In this document: piece by piece, positions 54,526 through 63,535 of the stretch | Layout of the letters: every line of letters starts with the position of its first letter | How positions within the stretch are numbered: the stretch's first letter is position 1 | Assembly (NCBI RefSeq): GCF_001905465.1 | Contig: NZ_LISX01000002.1 | Coordinates: 619,425-683,424 of the forward strand | Direction: 5' to 3' | DNA: 64,000 nucleotides | Source: Kitasatospora sp. CB01950 | GTDB taxonomy: Bacteria > Actinomycetota > Actinomycetes > Streptomycetales > Streptomycetaceae | The notes under the pieces: generated by a model | The model's input: only the letters and a program-made list of their open reading frames with translations | Databases searched by the model: none | What the model was told of the DNA's origin: nothing | Made by a program: the position numbers and the translations under genes

Positions 54526-55083
54526 GGCGAAGAACACCGACACTGCGCCCGAGCCGCAAGGACGCGCCGACGGCAAGCCCGAAAAGCGACAGCGCTGCCA
54601 CGCGGGCGACACGGCGAAGAACACCGACGCTCCGCGCGGCTCCCGCCAAGGAACAGCACCGCGCGCGGCGGGAGACGAACCACCGGCACTGCGCCCGAGC
54701 CGCAAGGACGCGCCGACGGCAAGCCCGGAACGCGACAGCGCTGCCACGCGGGCGACACCGCGGGGAACAACAACACCGCGCGTCTGCCGAACGGCAACGC
54801 ACAACAGCGCGCCGCGCAGGAAGGGGCGGCGCTGCGCGCGAGCAGGGTGGCGAAGAACACCGACGCTCCGCGCGGCTCCCGCCAAGGAACAGCACCGCGC
54901 GCGGCGGGAGACGAACCACCGGCACTGCGCCCGAGCCGCAAGGACGCGCCGACGGCAAGCGCAGAAGCGACAGCGCTGCCACGCGGGCGACACCGCGGGG
55001 AACAACAACACCGCGCGCCTGCCGAACGGCAACGCACAACAGCGCGCCGCACGGGAAGGGGCGGCGCTGCGCGCGGCGGAACG
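54526..55083. repeat. noncoding tandem repeat array with a 236-bp unit
   Basis: Two near-identical units start with GGCGAAGAACACCGACGCTCC at 54613 and 54849, an exact 236-bp step. The first 112 bases of each are identical, the rest nearly so, with a single-base length change. An 87-bp copy lacking the middle portion precedes them at 54526-54612, and a decayed start of another unit lies at 55080. Frames through it encode only low-complexity Arg/Ala/Cys-rich sequence without ribosome sites, so the 714 bp between stops at 54497 and 55212 appear noncoding. Sub-repeats such as GACAGCGCTGCCACGCGGGC recur. Confidence 0.85.
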
Positions 55084-55211
55084 GCGAAGAGCTTCGGTGC
55101 TGCGCGCGAGCGGGCCCCGCAGGCCGGGCCCCGGAGACCAACGGCATCGCTGCTGCGCGTGAGCCTCGCGGAGGGCAGCAGCGTGGGTGGGTGGGCGGGC
55201 CCCCGGCGGGG

Positions 55212-55838
55212 TCAGGCGGCGGCTGTGACGCCTGCGACGGCGAGGAGGAGGACCGCGGAGACGGCGGAGAGGCGGCGGGCGGCGGTGGGGGTGGCGGTGA
55301 GGCGGGTGGCGAGGCGGGCCGTGGTGAGGGCGACGGCGGTGTAGACGGCGGCGCAGCACAGGACGTTGACGGCGCCGAGGGTGGCGACCTGGGCTCCGAC
55401 GGGGAGGCCGGCGTCGGGGGTGACGAACTGCGGGACGAGGGAGAGGTAGAGCAGCAGGCCCTTGGGGTTGAGCAGCGCGGTGAGGAGGGATTGCCGCAGC
55501 ACGACGCGGGCGGGCTGCGGCCGGGCGGCGGTGAGCGTCTCGCGGCCCTCGCGGCGCAGGGTGAGCAGCATGGTGACGGCGAGGAACGCGAGGTAGCCCG
55601 CGCCGACCAGGCGCAGCACGGGCAGCAGTCCGGGCAGGGCCCGGAGCGCGGCGGCGAGGCCGGCCGCGGAGAGCAGGGTGTGCACGCCGTAGCCGGCGCA
55701 GACGCCCGCGACGGCGGTGAGGGCTGCGGTGCGGCCCTGGCCGAGGCCGCGGGCGGCGATGTAGAGCCAGTCCGGTCCGGGGGTGCAGACCAGGAGCAGG
55801 TCCACTCCGAGGAAGAGCAGCAGGGCGTGCGGGTCCAT
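55212..55838 (-). CDS. LysE-family amino acid exporter
   Basis: A 208-residue inner-membrane protein with about six helices. CTPGPDWLYIAARGLGQGRTAALTAVAGVCAGYGVHTLL and LLNPKGLLLYLSLVPQFV are the LysE/RhtB signature. Exports amino acids or related compounds. ATG 55838. Divergent from an Lrp/AsnC regulator, the usual pairing for substrate-induced export. Confidence 0.92.
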   Translation of the reverse strand: MDPHALLLFLGVDLLLVCTPGPDWLYIAARGLGQGRTAALTAVAGVCAGYGVHTLLSAAGLAAALRALPGLLPVLRLVGAGYLAFLAVTMLLTLRREGRETLTAARPQPARVVLRQSLLTALLNPKGLLLYLSLVPQFVTPDAGLPVGAQVATLGAVNVLCCAAVYTAVALTTARLATRLTATPTAARRLSAVSAVLLLAVAGVTAAA

Positions 55839-55954
55839 GGGTGGGCCTTCGGTGAGTCGTCGGAGAGGGTCGTCCTGGACGCTATCCGTCGGGCGTTGGC
55901 AGCCGATGTCCCGTTTTCGCTGGTCAGCCCGCCGATGGGGCAGAATGTTGCGCC

Positions 55955-56416
55955 ATGGACCGCCTCGACCGCAGAATCCTCCACGAGCTCCAGCAGGACG
56001 GGCGGCTCACCAACGCCGAGCTCGCCGACCGGGTGGGCCTGACGCCGTCGCCGTGCCTGCGCCGGGTGCGGCAGTTGGAGCGGCAGGGGGTGATCCGCGG
56101 TTACCGGGCGCAGTTGGATCCGGTGGCGGTGGGCAAGGGTTTCCAGCCGTTCGTGACGGTGGTGATGCGGCACGAGGACCGGTCCACGGTCGCGGAGTTC
56201 GAGCGTCGGGTCGCGGAGCTGCCGGAGGTGGTGGAAGCGCACCGGCTGTTCGGCGACCCGGACTATCTGCTGCGGGTCGCGGTGGCGGACCTGGCCGCGT
56301 ACGAGCGTTTCGTCACGGACGTGCTGTCGGGCCTGCCGGGCATCGCGCAGGTGCATTCGCACCTGACGATGAAGCAGGTGAAGGCGGACGGCGGCATCCC
56401 CGTGCAGCGGGGCTGA
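55955..56416 (+). CDS. Lrp/AsnC-family transcriptional regulator
   Basis: A 153-residue regulator: helix-turn-helix LDRRILHELQQDGRLTNAELADRVGLTPSPCLRRVRQLERQGVIRGYRAQLDP, then the RAM ligand-binding domain VTVVMRHEDRSTVAEFERRVAELPEVVEAHRLFGDPDYLLRVAVADLAAYERFV. ATG 55955, 116 bp from the divergent exporter it likely controls. Confidence 0.94.
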   Translation: MDRLDRRILHELQQDGRLTNAELADRVGLTPSPCLRRVRQLERQGVIRGYRAQLDPVAVGKGFQPFVTVVMRHEDRSTVAEFERRVAELPEVVEAHRLFGDPDYLLRVAVADLAAYERFVTDVLSGLPGIAQVHSHLTMKQVKADGGIPVQRG

Positions 56417-56420
56417 GCGG

Positions 56421-56744
56421 TCAGTCGCCGGGGAGCGTGTCGAGGCGGCGCAGCGACTCGAAGTGGCCGACGGTGGGCGGGTGTTCGAGTTCGTGGAGTT
56501 CGCCCTCGGCCCAGACCGGTCGGATCTTCCACATCGGCCCGGCGTAGGCGCGCAGGGCGGCCTCGTCGCGCCAGCGGGTGATCATCTGGACGCGGTGGTC
56601 CTCGTCGGACAGGGCGCGCAGCAGTTCTCCGCCGAGGAAGCCGTCCCACTGGTCGAACTCGGGCAGCACGGTGGAGGCGAGTCTGGCGCAGAACTCTTCG
56701 ACCCGGAGTGGGGAGACCTGTGCCTCCCAGATTCGAATGATCAT
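56421..56744 (-). CDS. antibiotic biosynthesis monooxygenase (ABM)-like small protein
   Basis: A 107-residue dimeric alpha/beta-barrel type protein: MIIRIWEAQVSPLRVEEFCARLASTVLPEFDQWDGFLGGELLRALSDEDHRVQMITRWRDEAALRAYAGPMW. These are cofactor-free monooxygenases, heme-degrading or structural proteins; no catalytic set can be named here. ATG 56744 follows GAGGAGGCCGAG. It ends 4 bp beyond the convergent Lrp gene. Confidence 0.8.
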   Translation of the reverse strand: MIIRIWEAQVSPLRVEEFCARLASTVLPEFDQWDGFLGGELLRALSDEDHRVQMITRWRDEAALRAYAGPMWKIRPVWAEGELHELEHPPTVGHFESLRRLDTLPGD

Positions 56745-56889
56745 CTCGGCCTCCTCGGCTGACCCGGGACCCTGCTGACCATTATCGGACTGCTCGGCCG
56801 GTGGGAGCCGTTCGGACCGCCGCCGATTGCCGCCGGTGCGGTGCGGGCCAAGACTCGGCGGTGGACCCGTACGGCGAGAGGAGCCCGAC

Positions 56890-57147
56890 ATGGCGGTCTG
56901 CGTGGTGTGCCAGAACGACTACTGGCTGTCCTTCGAGATCAAGACGATCACCGGTGACACCTACGTCTTCGACAGTTTCGAGTGCGCGATGGAGAAGCTG
57001 GCGCCGCGCTGCGAGCAGTGTTCGGTGCGGATCGTCGGCCACGGCGTCGAGGTCGCGGGCCGGTTCTTCTGCTGCGCCAACTGTGCCCGCGCCAACAGCG
57101 TGCTCGGCGCGGAGGTCCGCGACGCCGTGGGCGCCCACCCCGGCTGA
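56890..57147 (+). CDS. small Cys-rich zinc-ribbon protein
   Basis: An 85-residue protein from ATG 56890 after AGAGGAG. Cys pairs VCVVCQ, SFECAM, RCEQC and FFCCANCARAN suggest two zinc sites separated by a short beta-rich segment (SFEIKTITGDTYVFDS). It resembles Prokaryotic-RING or metallothionein-like small proteins but is not assigned. Convergent with the P450 gene across a terminator. Confidence 0.75.
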   Translation: MAVCVVCQNDYWLSFEIKTITGDTYVFDSFECAMEKLAPRCEQCSVRIVGHGVEVAGRFFCCANCARANSVLGAEVRDAVGAHPG

Positions 57148-57162
57148 CCTGCGAGATCTCCT

Positions 57163-57202
57163 GGAAACGGGCGGTCACCCGGGCCGGGTGGCCGCCCGTT
57201 CC
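57163..57202. terminator. bidirectional terminator before the P450 gene end
   Basis: GGAAACGGGCGGTCACCC at 57163-57180 pairs with GGGTGGCCGCCCGTTCC at 57186-57202, a long stem with one bulge and one mismatch. Confidence 0.75.
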
Positions 57203-57208
57203 GCGTGG

Positions 57209-58441
57209 TCAGAAGGTGAAGCGCAGGGTGCGGACCCGGTGGTCGAAGGAGGACGGGACGAGTTCCGGCTCGGCGGTGGAGCGGATCCCGGGGAGGCGGG
57301 TGAACAGTTCGCGCAGCAGGGTGCGCATCTCCTGGCGGGCGAGGTGGGCGCCCAGGCAGAAGTGCGGGCCGCCGCCTCCGAATCCCAGGTGCGGGTTCGG
57401 CGAGCGGGTGATGTCGAAGGCGTCGGCCCGCTCGAACACCGCCTCGTCGCGGTTGGCGGAGCCGTAGAACAGCACCACCTTGTCGCCGGCGGCGAGCCGG
57501 ATGCCGGAGAGCTTGTGGTCGACGGCGACGGTGCGGCGGAACTGCACGATCGGCGTCGAGTGCCGGACGATCTCCTCGACCGCGCCGCCCAGGTGGGCGT
57601 CCAGGTCGTCGAGCAGCAGGTCGCGCTGCTCGGGGTGGCCGGTCAGCAGGTGCAGGCCGTGGGCGAGCGCGTTGCGGGTGGTCTCGACGCCGGCGACCAG
57701 CAGCAGCGAGAAGAACGCGCCGAGTTCGCGGGAGCCGAGGCGGCGGCCGTCCACGTCGGCAGTGACCAGGGCGGAGATCAGGTCGCCGGTGGGGCGGCGG
57801 CGGCGCTCGCGGCCGAGTGCGGCCACCGTGAGGTGCATCGCGGCCAGCGCGTGCAGCCCCCGGCCGGGGACCCGCAGACCGCGCCGGGTGACGCCCGCCG
57901 AGGCGGAGGCCCGGTTGATCCGGGCCAGGATGTTGCGGCGCTGCTCCTCGGGGATGCCCATCATCGAGCAGATCACCTGGTACGGGAGTTCCCCGGCGAC
58001 GGCGGCGACGAAGTCGGTGGGGCGTTCGCGTTCCAGCCGGTCGACCAGGCGGGCGGCGGTCCGTGCGATGTCCTGCTCGACCTCGGCGAGCAGGCGCGGG
58101 GTGAACGCCCGGCCGACCACCCGCCGCAGGTCGGCGTGGTGCGGGTCGTCGAGGTTGACCATCGAGTCGCCGAAGACCGCCCGCACCCAGCGGGCGGGCT
58201 CCGGCGAGGTCACGCCGGGCCCGGAGAGGTACACCTCGGGCGACCGGCTGGCCGTCATCACATCGGCGTGCCGGACCAGCGCCCAGCAGCGCCGCCCCGT
58301 CGCCCGGTCGGTGAACGCCACCGGGCCCGGGCGCTCCCGCAGGCGGGCGAACGCCTCGGCGCGCAACTTCTCGGGGAGCCGCCAGAACGCGGGGTCGCCG
58401 AGGTCAATGCCGCGCGGGGCGGCGTCCACGGATACGGGCAT
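57209..58441 (-). CDS. cytochrome P450
   Basis: A 410-residue soluble bacterial P450. I-helix oxygen site VAGVETT at about 249-255, where Glu replaces the usual Asp; ExxR at 290-293 (EIVR), and heme loop GFGGGGPHFCLGAHLA with Cys362 as thiolate ligand. DDPHHADLRRVVGRAFTP is the C-helix heme-propionate region. Substrate unknown; no ferredoxin gene adjacent. ATG 58441. The next gene upstream on the same strand encodes an EI24 membrane protein, probably unrelated. Confidence 0.92.
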   Translation of the reverse strand: MPVSVDAAPRGIDLGDPAFWRLPEKLRAEAFARLRERPGPVAFTDRATGRRCWALVRHADVMTASRSPEVYLSGPGVTSPEPARWVRAVFGDSMVNLDDPHHADLRRVVGRAFTPRLLAEVEQDIARTAARLVDRLERERPTDFVAAVAGELPYQVICSMMGIPEEQRRNILARINRASASAGVTRRGLRVPGRGLHALAAMHLTVAALGRERRRRPTGDLISALVTADVDGRRLGSRELGAFFSLLLVAGVETTRNALAHGLHLLTGHPEQRDLLLDDLDAHLGGAVEEIVRHSTPIVQFRRTVAVDHKLSGIRLAAGDKVVLFYGSANRDEAVFERADAFDITRSPNPHLGFGGGGPHFCLGAHLARQEMRTLLRELFTRLPGIRSTAEPELVPSSFDHRVRTLRFTF

Positions 58442-58507
58442 GGGGACGTTATCGCGCAGTCGGTGACGCTACGTCAAATCGTCGTGCACGTTCGGTGAGC
58501 AGTTCGA

Positions 58508-59398
58508 TCAGCCCTGCCGCGGGTCCGCGGGGTACGGCTGCTGGTAGGGGTTCTGCGCCTGGTACGGCTGCTGGTAGGGGTTCTGCGGGTGCGGGTGCGC
58601 GCCGCCCGGGGCGTCGCCGGGGCCGTCCTGCGGCTCCTCGGCAGGCTCCTCGGCGGGCTCCTCGTGCGGGGCGATCTCGCGGGCCAGCAGCGTCGCGCCG
58701 GCCACCGCGCCGGGCATCGCCAGCACGGTCAGCACCGGGATCAGGAACAGCAGCACCAGGCCGGCGCCGAAGCCGACCGCCAGCGACGTCCGGGAGCGCA
58801 GCAGGCGCAGCCGCTCCTTCTGCGCCAGGCCGCGCTTCTGCAGGGGCGTGCCGGTCAGTTCGACGGTCAGGAAGAACCCGGAGACGCAGACGCCGATCAC
58901 CGGCACCACGGTCTGGCCGACCACCGGAATGAACCCGCACAGGAACAGCAGGACGCCGAAGCCGGCGGCGCGCAGCAGCACAGCCAGGCTGTCCTTGAGG
59001 CCGGTCCACAGTTCGCGCCAGAGCGGCAGGTCGGGGCCCTGCGGGCCGCCGCCCTCGCCCTCCTCGACCGCCGCGGACAGCGACTCGTAGAACGGCTCGC
59101 CGATCAGCAGCGTCACCGCGGTGAAGGTGATCATGGCGAGCAGTCCGCCGATGCCGACGGCGGCCGCGCCGACCGCCACCCGGACGGCCCCGCGCCACAG
59201 GTCGGACCAGTCGTCGGCGAAGGGTGTCGCCCAGGCGGCGAGGTCGCTCGCGTGGACGATCAGCGCGGCCAGTGCCGCCAGGTAGCCGACCAGGGTGATC
59301 AGGGCCGGAATCATCCCGAAACCCCACCAGCGGCCGTGTCGTGCCACCCACCGCTGTCCGTTGAACAGGAATCGCAGTCCCGCCCCGAAATCTCGCAT
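58508..59398 (-). CDS. EI24-domain (CysZ-like) membrane protein
   Basis: A 296-residue protein with about five membrane helices: RFLFNGQRWVARHGRWWGFGMIPALITLVGYLAALAAL, a middle pair, and LLFLCGFIPVVGQTVVPVIGVCVSGFFLTVELTGTPLQKRGL, the EI24 signature seen in CysZ. The hydrophilic C-terminus carries EEPAEEP twice and two copies of QNPYQQPY from a 30-bp DNA repeat (58531-58587). CysZ transports sulfate in enterobacteria; here the substrate is open. ATG 59398. Confidence 0.87.
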   Translation of the reverse strand: MRDFGAGLRFLFNGQRWVARHGRWWGFGMIPALITLVGYLAALAALIVHASDLAAWATPFADDWSDLWRGAVRVAVGAAAVGIGGLLAMITFTAVTLLIGEPFYESLSAAVEEGEGGGPQGPDLPLWRELWTGLKDSLAVLLRAAGFGVLLFLCGFIPVVGQTVVPVIGVCVSGFFLTVELTGTPLQKRGLAQKERLRLLRSRTSLAVGFGAGLVLLFLIPVLTVLAMPGAVAGATLLAREIAPHEEPAEEPAEEPQDGPGDAPGGAHPHPQNPYQQPYQAQNPYQQPYPADPRQG

Positions 59399-59419
59399 TC
59401 CCGCACCTTAAAGGAACCG

Positions 59420-60653
59420 TCAAATCGCCCGGGCATCCGGTCCGTTCCCACCCGGCGCCGGTCCGGCCGTCGTGCGTCCGACGACGGCGGACGCACCGAG
59501 GGTGGCGGCGGCGAGGGTGCCCCACAGGGCGAGCGGGCCGGCGGCGGCGAGGGCGGTGATCGCGGCCGGGGAGAGCGCCAGGCCGAGGCCGGTGGAGAGC
59601 TGGAACCGGGCCAGTGCGCGGCCCAGCACCGGCGGCGGGGCCAGCGCGGTGACCAGGGCGGTGGCGCTGCCCGCGTACAGGATCTCGCCGAGCGTGCACG
59701 GCACCGCGACCCAGGGCCACGGCGAGCGGCCCGAACGGCGTGGCCAGCAGGAAGCCGAGGTAGCTGGCGGCCAGCACGACGCCGGACGCGGCCAGCACCG
59801 TCCCGCGCGACCAGCGGGCCGCCGCCCAGGTGGTCAGCGGCACCTGGAGGGCCACCACCAGCACCGTGTTGGCCACGAACACGGCCGCCGACCAGGCCGG
59901 GGAGGCGTGCAGCACCGTCACCAGGACGAGCGGCAGCGCCACTTCGGGAACGTTCAGGCAGAACACGTACACCACGTTCGCCGCCAGGACGGCGCCCAGT
60001 CCGGGCCCGGCCGCGTCCGCGCGCCCGGCCGTCCGGGCGGCGGCGGGGGCGGCCGTCACCCGCACCGAGCGGGCCAGCAGGCCGGCGGCCAGGAAGCCGA
60101 GGCCGGAGACCGCGGCGAGGGCCCGCAGCGCGGGGGCGCCGCCGCCCAGGCAGACCGTGGCGAGCAGCGCGCCGACGCCGAGTCCGGCGTTGCGCACGGC
60201 CCGGCCGGCGGCGAGTGCCGCGTCCCGCAGTCGGCCCTCGGCGACGGTGGCGATCAGCGCCGCGTGGGCGGCGGGCCAGGCCTGATTGCCGACGCCGAGG
60301 ACGAGGGCGGCCAGCGCGAACAGCGCCGCGTTGCCGTGCGGCACGGCCAGCAGCACCGCGACGCCCGCGACCCGCACCAGCATGGACGCCGCGACCGCCG
60401 TGCTGCGCGCGCCCCGGTCCAGCCAGCGGCCGAGCGGCGGCATCGCGGCCAGGCCGGCGACGATGCCCAGCGTCATCGCGAGTCCGGTGGCGGCCGCGCC
60501 CAGGCCCAGCACCGTGATTCCGTACAGCAGCAGGAACGGCCGCAGCAGTCCGGTGCCGACGGCGTCGACCGCCAGCGCCACCGCGTAGCGCGCCCCGCCG
60601 CTCGCCCGGACGAGTTGGCGTGGCGTCGGCCGGGTCGTCGTGATCGTCGTCAT
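59420..60653 (-). pseudogene. MFS transporter gene interrupted by a frameshift
   Basis: From ATG 60653 the frame gives about 310 residues of MFS transporter (YAVALAVDAVGTGLLRPFLLLYGITVLGLG, GRWLDRGARSTAVAASMLVRVAG, VLGVGNQAWPAAHAALIATVAEGRLRD). After LLATPFGPLAVA it turns into Arg-rich nonsense. The transporter pattern resumes in the +1 frame near 59725 as VAVPCTLGEILYAGSATALVTALAPPPVLGRALARFQ and ends at 59420. One extra or two missing bases around 59705-59740 explain it: a true pseudogene or a sequencing error. No long homopolymer is at the site. Confidence 0.75.
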
Positions 60654-60695
60654 GCCGCCCACCGTCGTCCGCCCGGCCGCCGCCGGTCACGCGGG

Positions 60696-60712
60696 TTGAC
60701 GGTCCTCGTCAA
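60696..60712. promoter_or_regulatory. palindrome overlapping a -35 box upstream of the MFS gene
   Basis: TTGACGGTCCTCGTCAA has perfect 6-bp arms (TTGACG/CGTCAA) around five bases, 43 bp before the MFS start codon. On the minus strand the arm TTGACG can serve as the -35 element, so a bound repressor would block RNA polymerase. The regulator is unknown. Confidence 0.6.
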
Positions 60713-60858
60713 TCCGGGCCGGAATCGGCCGCCCGGCGGGGGCGCGTCGGGGGGCGCGTGGGGCGGGCCGATGCGCACTCGACATGCCGCGAGCTGCAGG
60801 TGATGCTCGATGAGTCCGGTTGTGAACCGGGCGTGTCGATCCGTCTCAAGGAGCCCTT

Positions 60859-62151
60859 GTGGAACGTGAGTTGGAGAACCCGACGACCCCCTCGCTGAAC
60901 CGTCCGCTGAAGTGCCCCGTCGACCACTCGATGCTGGTCCTGGACCCGACCGGCCGGGCCCGTGAGGCCGAGACCGCCGAGCTGATCGCGCGCGGGCCCG
61001 CCTGCCCCGCCGACGTCCTCGGGGTGCAGGTGTGGGCCGTGTCCGACCCCGACGTGCTGGCGGACCTGCTCAAGGACCCGAGAATCGCCAAGGACGGCCT
61101 GCAGCACTGGCCGGACTACGAGCCGGTGGCGGCCGGCTGGCCGCTCGCGCTCTGGGTGACGGCCCGCAACATGTCCACCACCGACGTCGATCACCACCGT
61201 CGGCTGCGCCGGCTGGTGAGCACCGCGCTCACCCCCCGCCAGATCGCCGCCCTCACCCCGCGCATCGAGGAGATGACGACCGGGCTGCTCGACGAGATCG
61301 CCGCCGCCGGTGCCGACGGCACGCCGGTGGACCTGCGCGGACAGCTCGCCCGGGCGCTGCCGATCCTGGTCATCTCGTACCTGCTCGGCCTGCCCGACGA
61401 GCTGCGCGACAGCTTCTGCCGGTACGTCGACGGCGTCTTCGACACCACCCTCACCCCCGAGCAGTCCCAGGCCAACAACGCGGCGCTCTACACGGTGATC
61501 TCCGGCCTGGTCGCCGCCAAGCGCGAGCAGCCCGCCGACGACATGACCTCCCTGCTGATCGCCGCCCGCGACACCGAGGGCGACGGCAGCGCCCTCACCG
61601 AGGCGGAGCTGTTCGACACGCTCATGCTGGTGGTCGCCGCCGGCTACGAGACCACCGTCAACCTGATCGACAACTCGATCGCGCTGCTGCTTTCGCATGC
61701 TTCTCAACTCGAACTGGTGTTCGATGGCAAGGCCAGTTGGGACGACGTGGTCGAGGAGTCGCTGCGCCGGGACGCGCCGCTGGCGCACCTGCCGATGCGG
61801 TACGCCCTGGAGGACATCGAGCTGCCCGGCGGGGTGACCGTCCACCGCGGCGAGGCGATCATCGCCTCCTACGGCGCCGCCGGCCGCCACCCGTCGCGGC
61901 ACGGCGACAGCGGCGCGGTGTTCGACGTCACCCGGTCGGCCAAGGACCACCTGGCGTTCGGCCACGGCCCGCACTTCTGTCTGGGCGCGCCGCTGGCCCG
62001 GCTGGAGGCGCGCACGGCGCTGCGCGCCCTGTTCGAACGCTTCCCGCGCCTGGCGTTCGCGCCCGGCGTCGAGCTGGAGCCGGTCGACTCGCTGATCTCC
62101 AACGGGCACCGGGTCCTCCCGGTCGTCCTGGAGGGCCCCGAGCTGCCGTAG
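60859..62151 (+). CDS. cytochrome P450
   Basis: A 430-residue P450 from GTG 60859 after AAGGAG. VAAGYETTVN at about 259-268 is the I-helix with Glu-Thr-Thr, ESLR at 300-303 the ExxR motif, and AFGHGPHFCLGAPLARLEAR with Cys374 the heme loop. TDVDHHRRLRRLVSTALTP gives the C-helix. Both P450s of the window have Glu in place of Asp in the I-helix. A segment at 61690-61740 is less G/C-rich than the rest. An ArsR-type regulator follows 62 bp downstream. Confidence 0.92.
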   Translation: MERELENPTTPSLNRPLKCPVDHSMLVLDPTGRAREAETAELIARGPACPADVLGVQVWAVSDPDVLADLLKDPRIAKDGLQHWPDYEPVAAGWPLALWVTARNMSTTDVDHHRRLRRLVSTALTPRQIAALTPRIEEMTTGLLDEIAAAGADGTPVDLRGQLARALPILVISYLLGLPDELRDSFCRYVDGVFDTTLTPEQSQANNAALYTVISGLVAAKREQPADDMTSLLIAARDTEGDGSALTEAELFDTLMLVVAAGYETTVNLIDNSIALLLSHASQLELVFDGKASWDDVVEESLRRDAPLAHLPMRYALEDIELPGGVTVHRGEAIIASYGAAGRHPSRHGDSGAVFDVTRSAKDHLAFGHGPHFCLGAPLARLEARTALRALFERFPRLAFAPGVELEPVDSLISNGHRVLPVVLEGPELP

Positions 62152-62213
62152 CCACGGCGTCCTCTCGCCGACCCCGCCCGGAGTGCGGCCGGGCGGGCGG
62201 AGAGGATGGACGC

Positions 62214-63299
62214 GTGACCCTGCGCATCGACCTGACCGGGACGCCGCCCGAGCGGATCCGGTTCGCCGCCTCCCCGCTCGCCGAACTCGCCGCGATGCTG
62301 CACGTCCTGGCCGCGCCCGAGCACCACCCGCAGTACGCGGGATGGGCCGCCGGCGTCTGGGCCGGCCTGCGGCCCGAACTCGCCGACCGGCTGCACGAGG
62401 CCGAGTTCCTGTGGCGCTCCTCCCGCGCCGACTTCCTGGTGCCCGCCCGCCCCCGCGCCACCCTCGCCGCCGAACTCGACGAGGTCGACCGGATCGACGA
62501 CGACCGGTACGCCCTGGCCGCACTGGTCAGCACCTGCGGCACCAACCGCCGTACCTTCGCCGGCGGCTCGCCGCTGACCGACCCCGACGCCCGCGCCGAC
62601 GCCCTCGACCGCGCCCAGGCCCGCGGCCCCCGGCAGGAGGCGTTCGCCACCCGCCTGCTGACCGACCCACCGGCCGTCCGGGCCCGCGTCCGGGACACCC
62701 TGGAGCAGTGCGCGGAGGCCTTCTTCGACGACGAGTGGCCCGCGCTGGCCGTCCGGCTCGGCCAGGACGTGCGGCGCAAAACCGAGCTGGTCCGCCGCCA
62801 GGGCCTGTCCGCGGCGCTCGCCGAGGTGTCCGCGGCGGTCGCGCTCACCGCCGACGGCGACTCCCTGGTCCTCGACAAGCTCCAGGACAGCGCGACCGCC
62901 GCCGGACCGGCCGGCGTCACCTTCCTGCCCAGCGCCTTCGGCCACCCGCACCTGATCGCCGTGCACGCCCCGGGCTGGCAGCCCGTCGTCCAGTACCCCG
63001 CGACCGGCGGCGAACCCGCCGCCGCCGTCCCGCTGGACACCCTGCAGCTGCGCCTCGACGCCCTCGCCCACCCCGTCCGGCTGCGGCTGGTGCGCACCCT
63101 GGCGCGCGGCCCGCACACCACCGGCGAACTCGCCCACGCCTGGGACCTCACCCCGCCCGAGGTCTCCCGCCACCTCGCCGTGCTGCGCCGCGCCGGGCTG
63201 CTCACCGCCCGCCGGCACGGCCGCTACGTGCACCACGCGCTGGACCTGCCGGCCACCACCGAGCTCGGCAGCGACCTGCTCGCCGCGATCCTGCGCTGA
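62214..63299 (+). CDS. ArsR-type winged-helix regulator with N-terminal DUF5937-like domain
   Basis: A 361-residue protein from GTG 62214 after GGAG. The long N-terminal part (RIRFAASPLAELAAMLHVLAAPEHHPQYAGWAAGVWAGL..) is typical of the DUF5937 family fused to ArsR domains. The C-terminal 90 residues are winged helix: LRLDALAHPVRLRLVRTLARGPHTTGELAHAWDLTPPEVSRHLAVLRRAGLLTARRHGRYVHHAL. It lacks the CxC metal site of ArsR itself. Possibly regulates the P450 upstream. Confidence 0.86.
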   Translation: MTLRIDLTGTPPERIRFAASPLAELAAMLHVLAAPEHHPQYAGWAAGVWAGLRPELADRLHEAEFLWRSSRADFLVPARPRATLAAELDEVDRIDDDRYALAALVSTCGTNRRTFAGGSPLTDPDARADALDRAQARGPRQEAFATRLLTDPPAVRARVRDTLEQCAEAFFDDEWPALAVRLGQDVRRKTELVRRQGLSAALAEVSAAVALTADGDSLVLDKLQDSATAAGPAGVTFLPSAFGHPHLIAVHAPGWQPVVQYPATGGEPAAAVPLDTLQLRLDALAHPVRLRLVRTLARGPHTTGELAHAWDLTPPEVSRHLAVLRRAGLLTARRHGRYVHHALDLPATTELGSDLLAAILR

Positions 63300-63309
63300 G
63301 CTGCCTGCA

Positions 63310-63336
63310 CTGTCGGCGCTGTCGGCGCTGTCGGTG
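63310..63336. repeat. three tandem copies of CTGTCGGCG
   Basis: Nine-base units at 63310, 63319 and 63328 (the last with one change) lie just after the ArsR-type gene. The remaining spacer to 63535 shows no gene. Confidence 0.6.
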
Positions 63337-63535
63337 TGCGGGTCGAGCCGCCGGTGAAGCAGTGCCTCCGCAGCCGGACGCCGGGGCGGCCGTGGGCGGG
63401 GGCCTCGACCGTGTCGCCGTGGGACCGTCCGTCAGCCCCGCTTGATCCGAACACTCGATCGAGCGAAGAACGCTTGCAGCGCGTTGGGGACGGGCGCGGG
63501 CGGGTAGACCGGTCGCGGACGGAAGGAGGTGGCCG

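Noticed and set aside
54526..55083. CRISPR array
   Set aside because: Units are 236 bp and contiguous, without regular short repeats and unique spacers, and there are no cas genes.
54389..56362. Long minus-strand frames through the tandem repeat array giving Cys/Arg-rich repeats
   Set aside because: No ribosome site, low complexity in all frames, and the sequence runs into the antisense of real genes. Treated as noncoding repeat.
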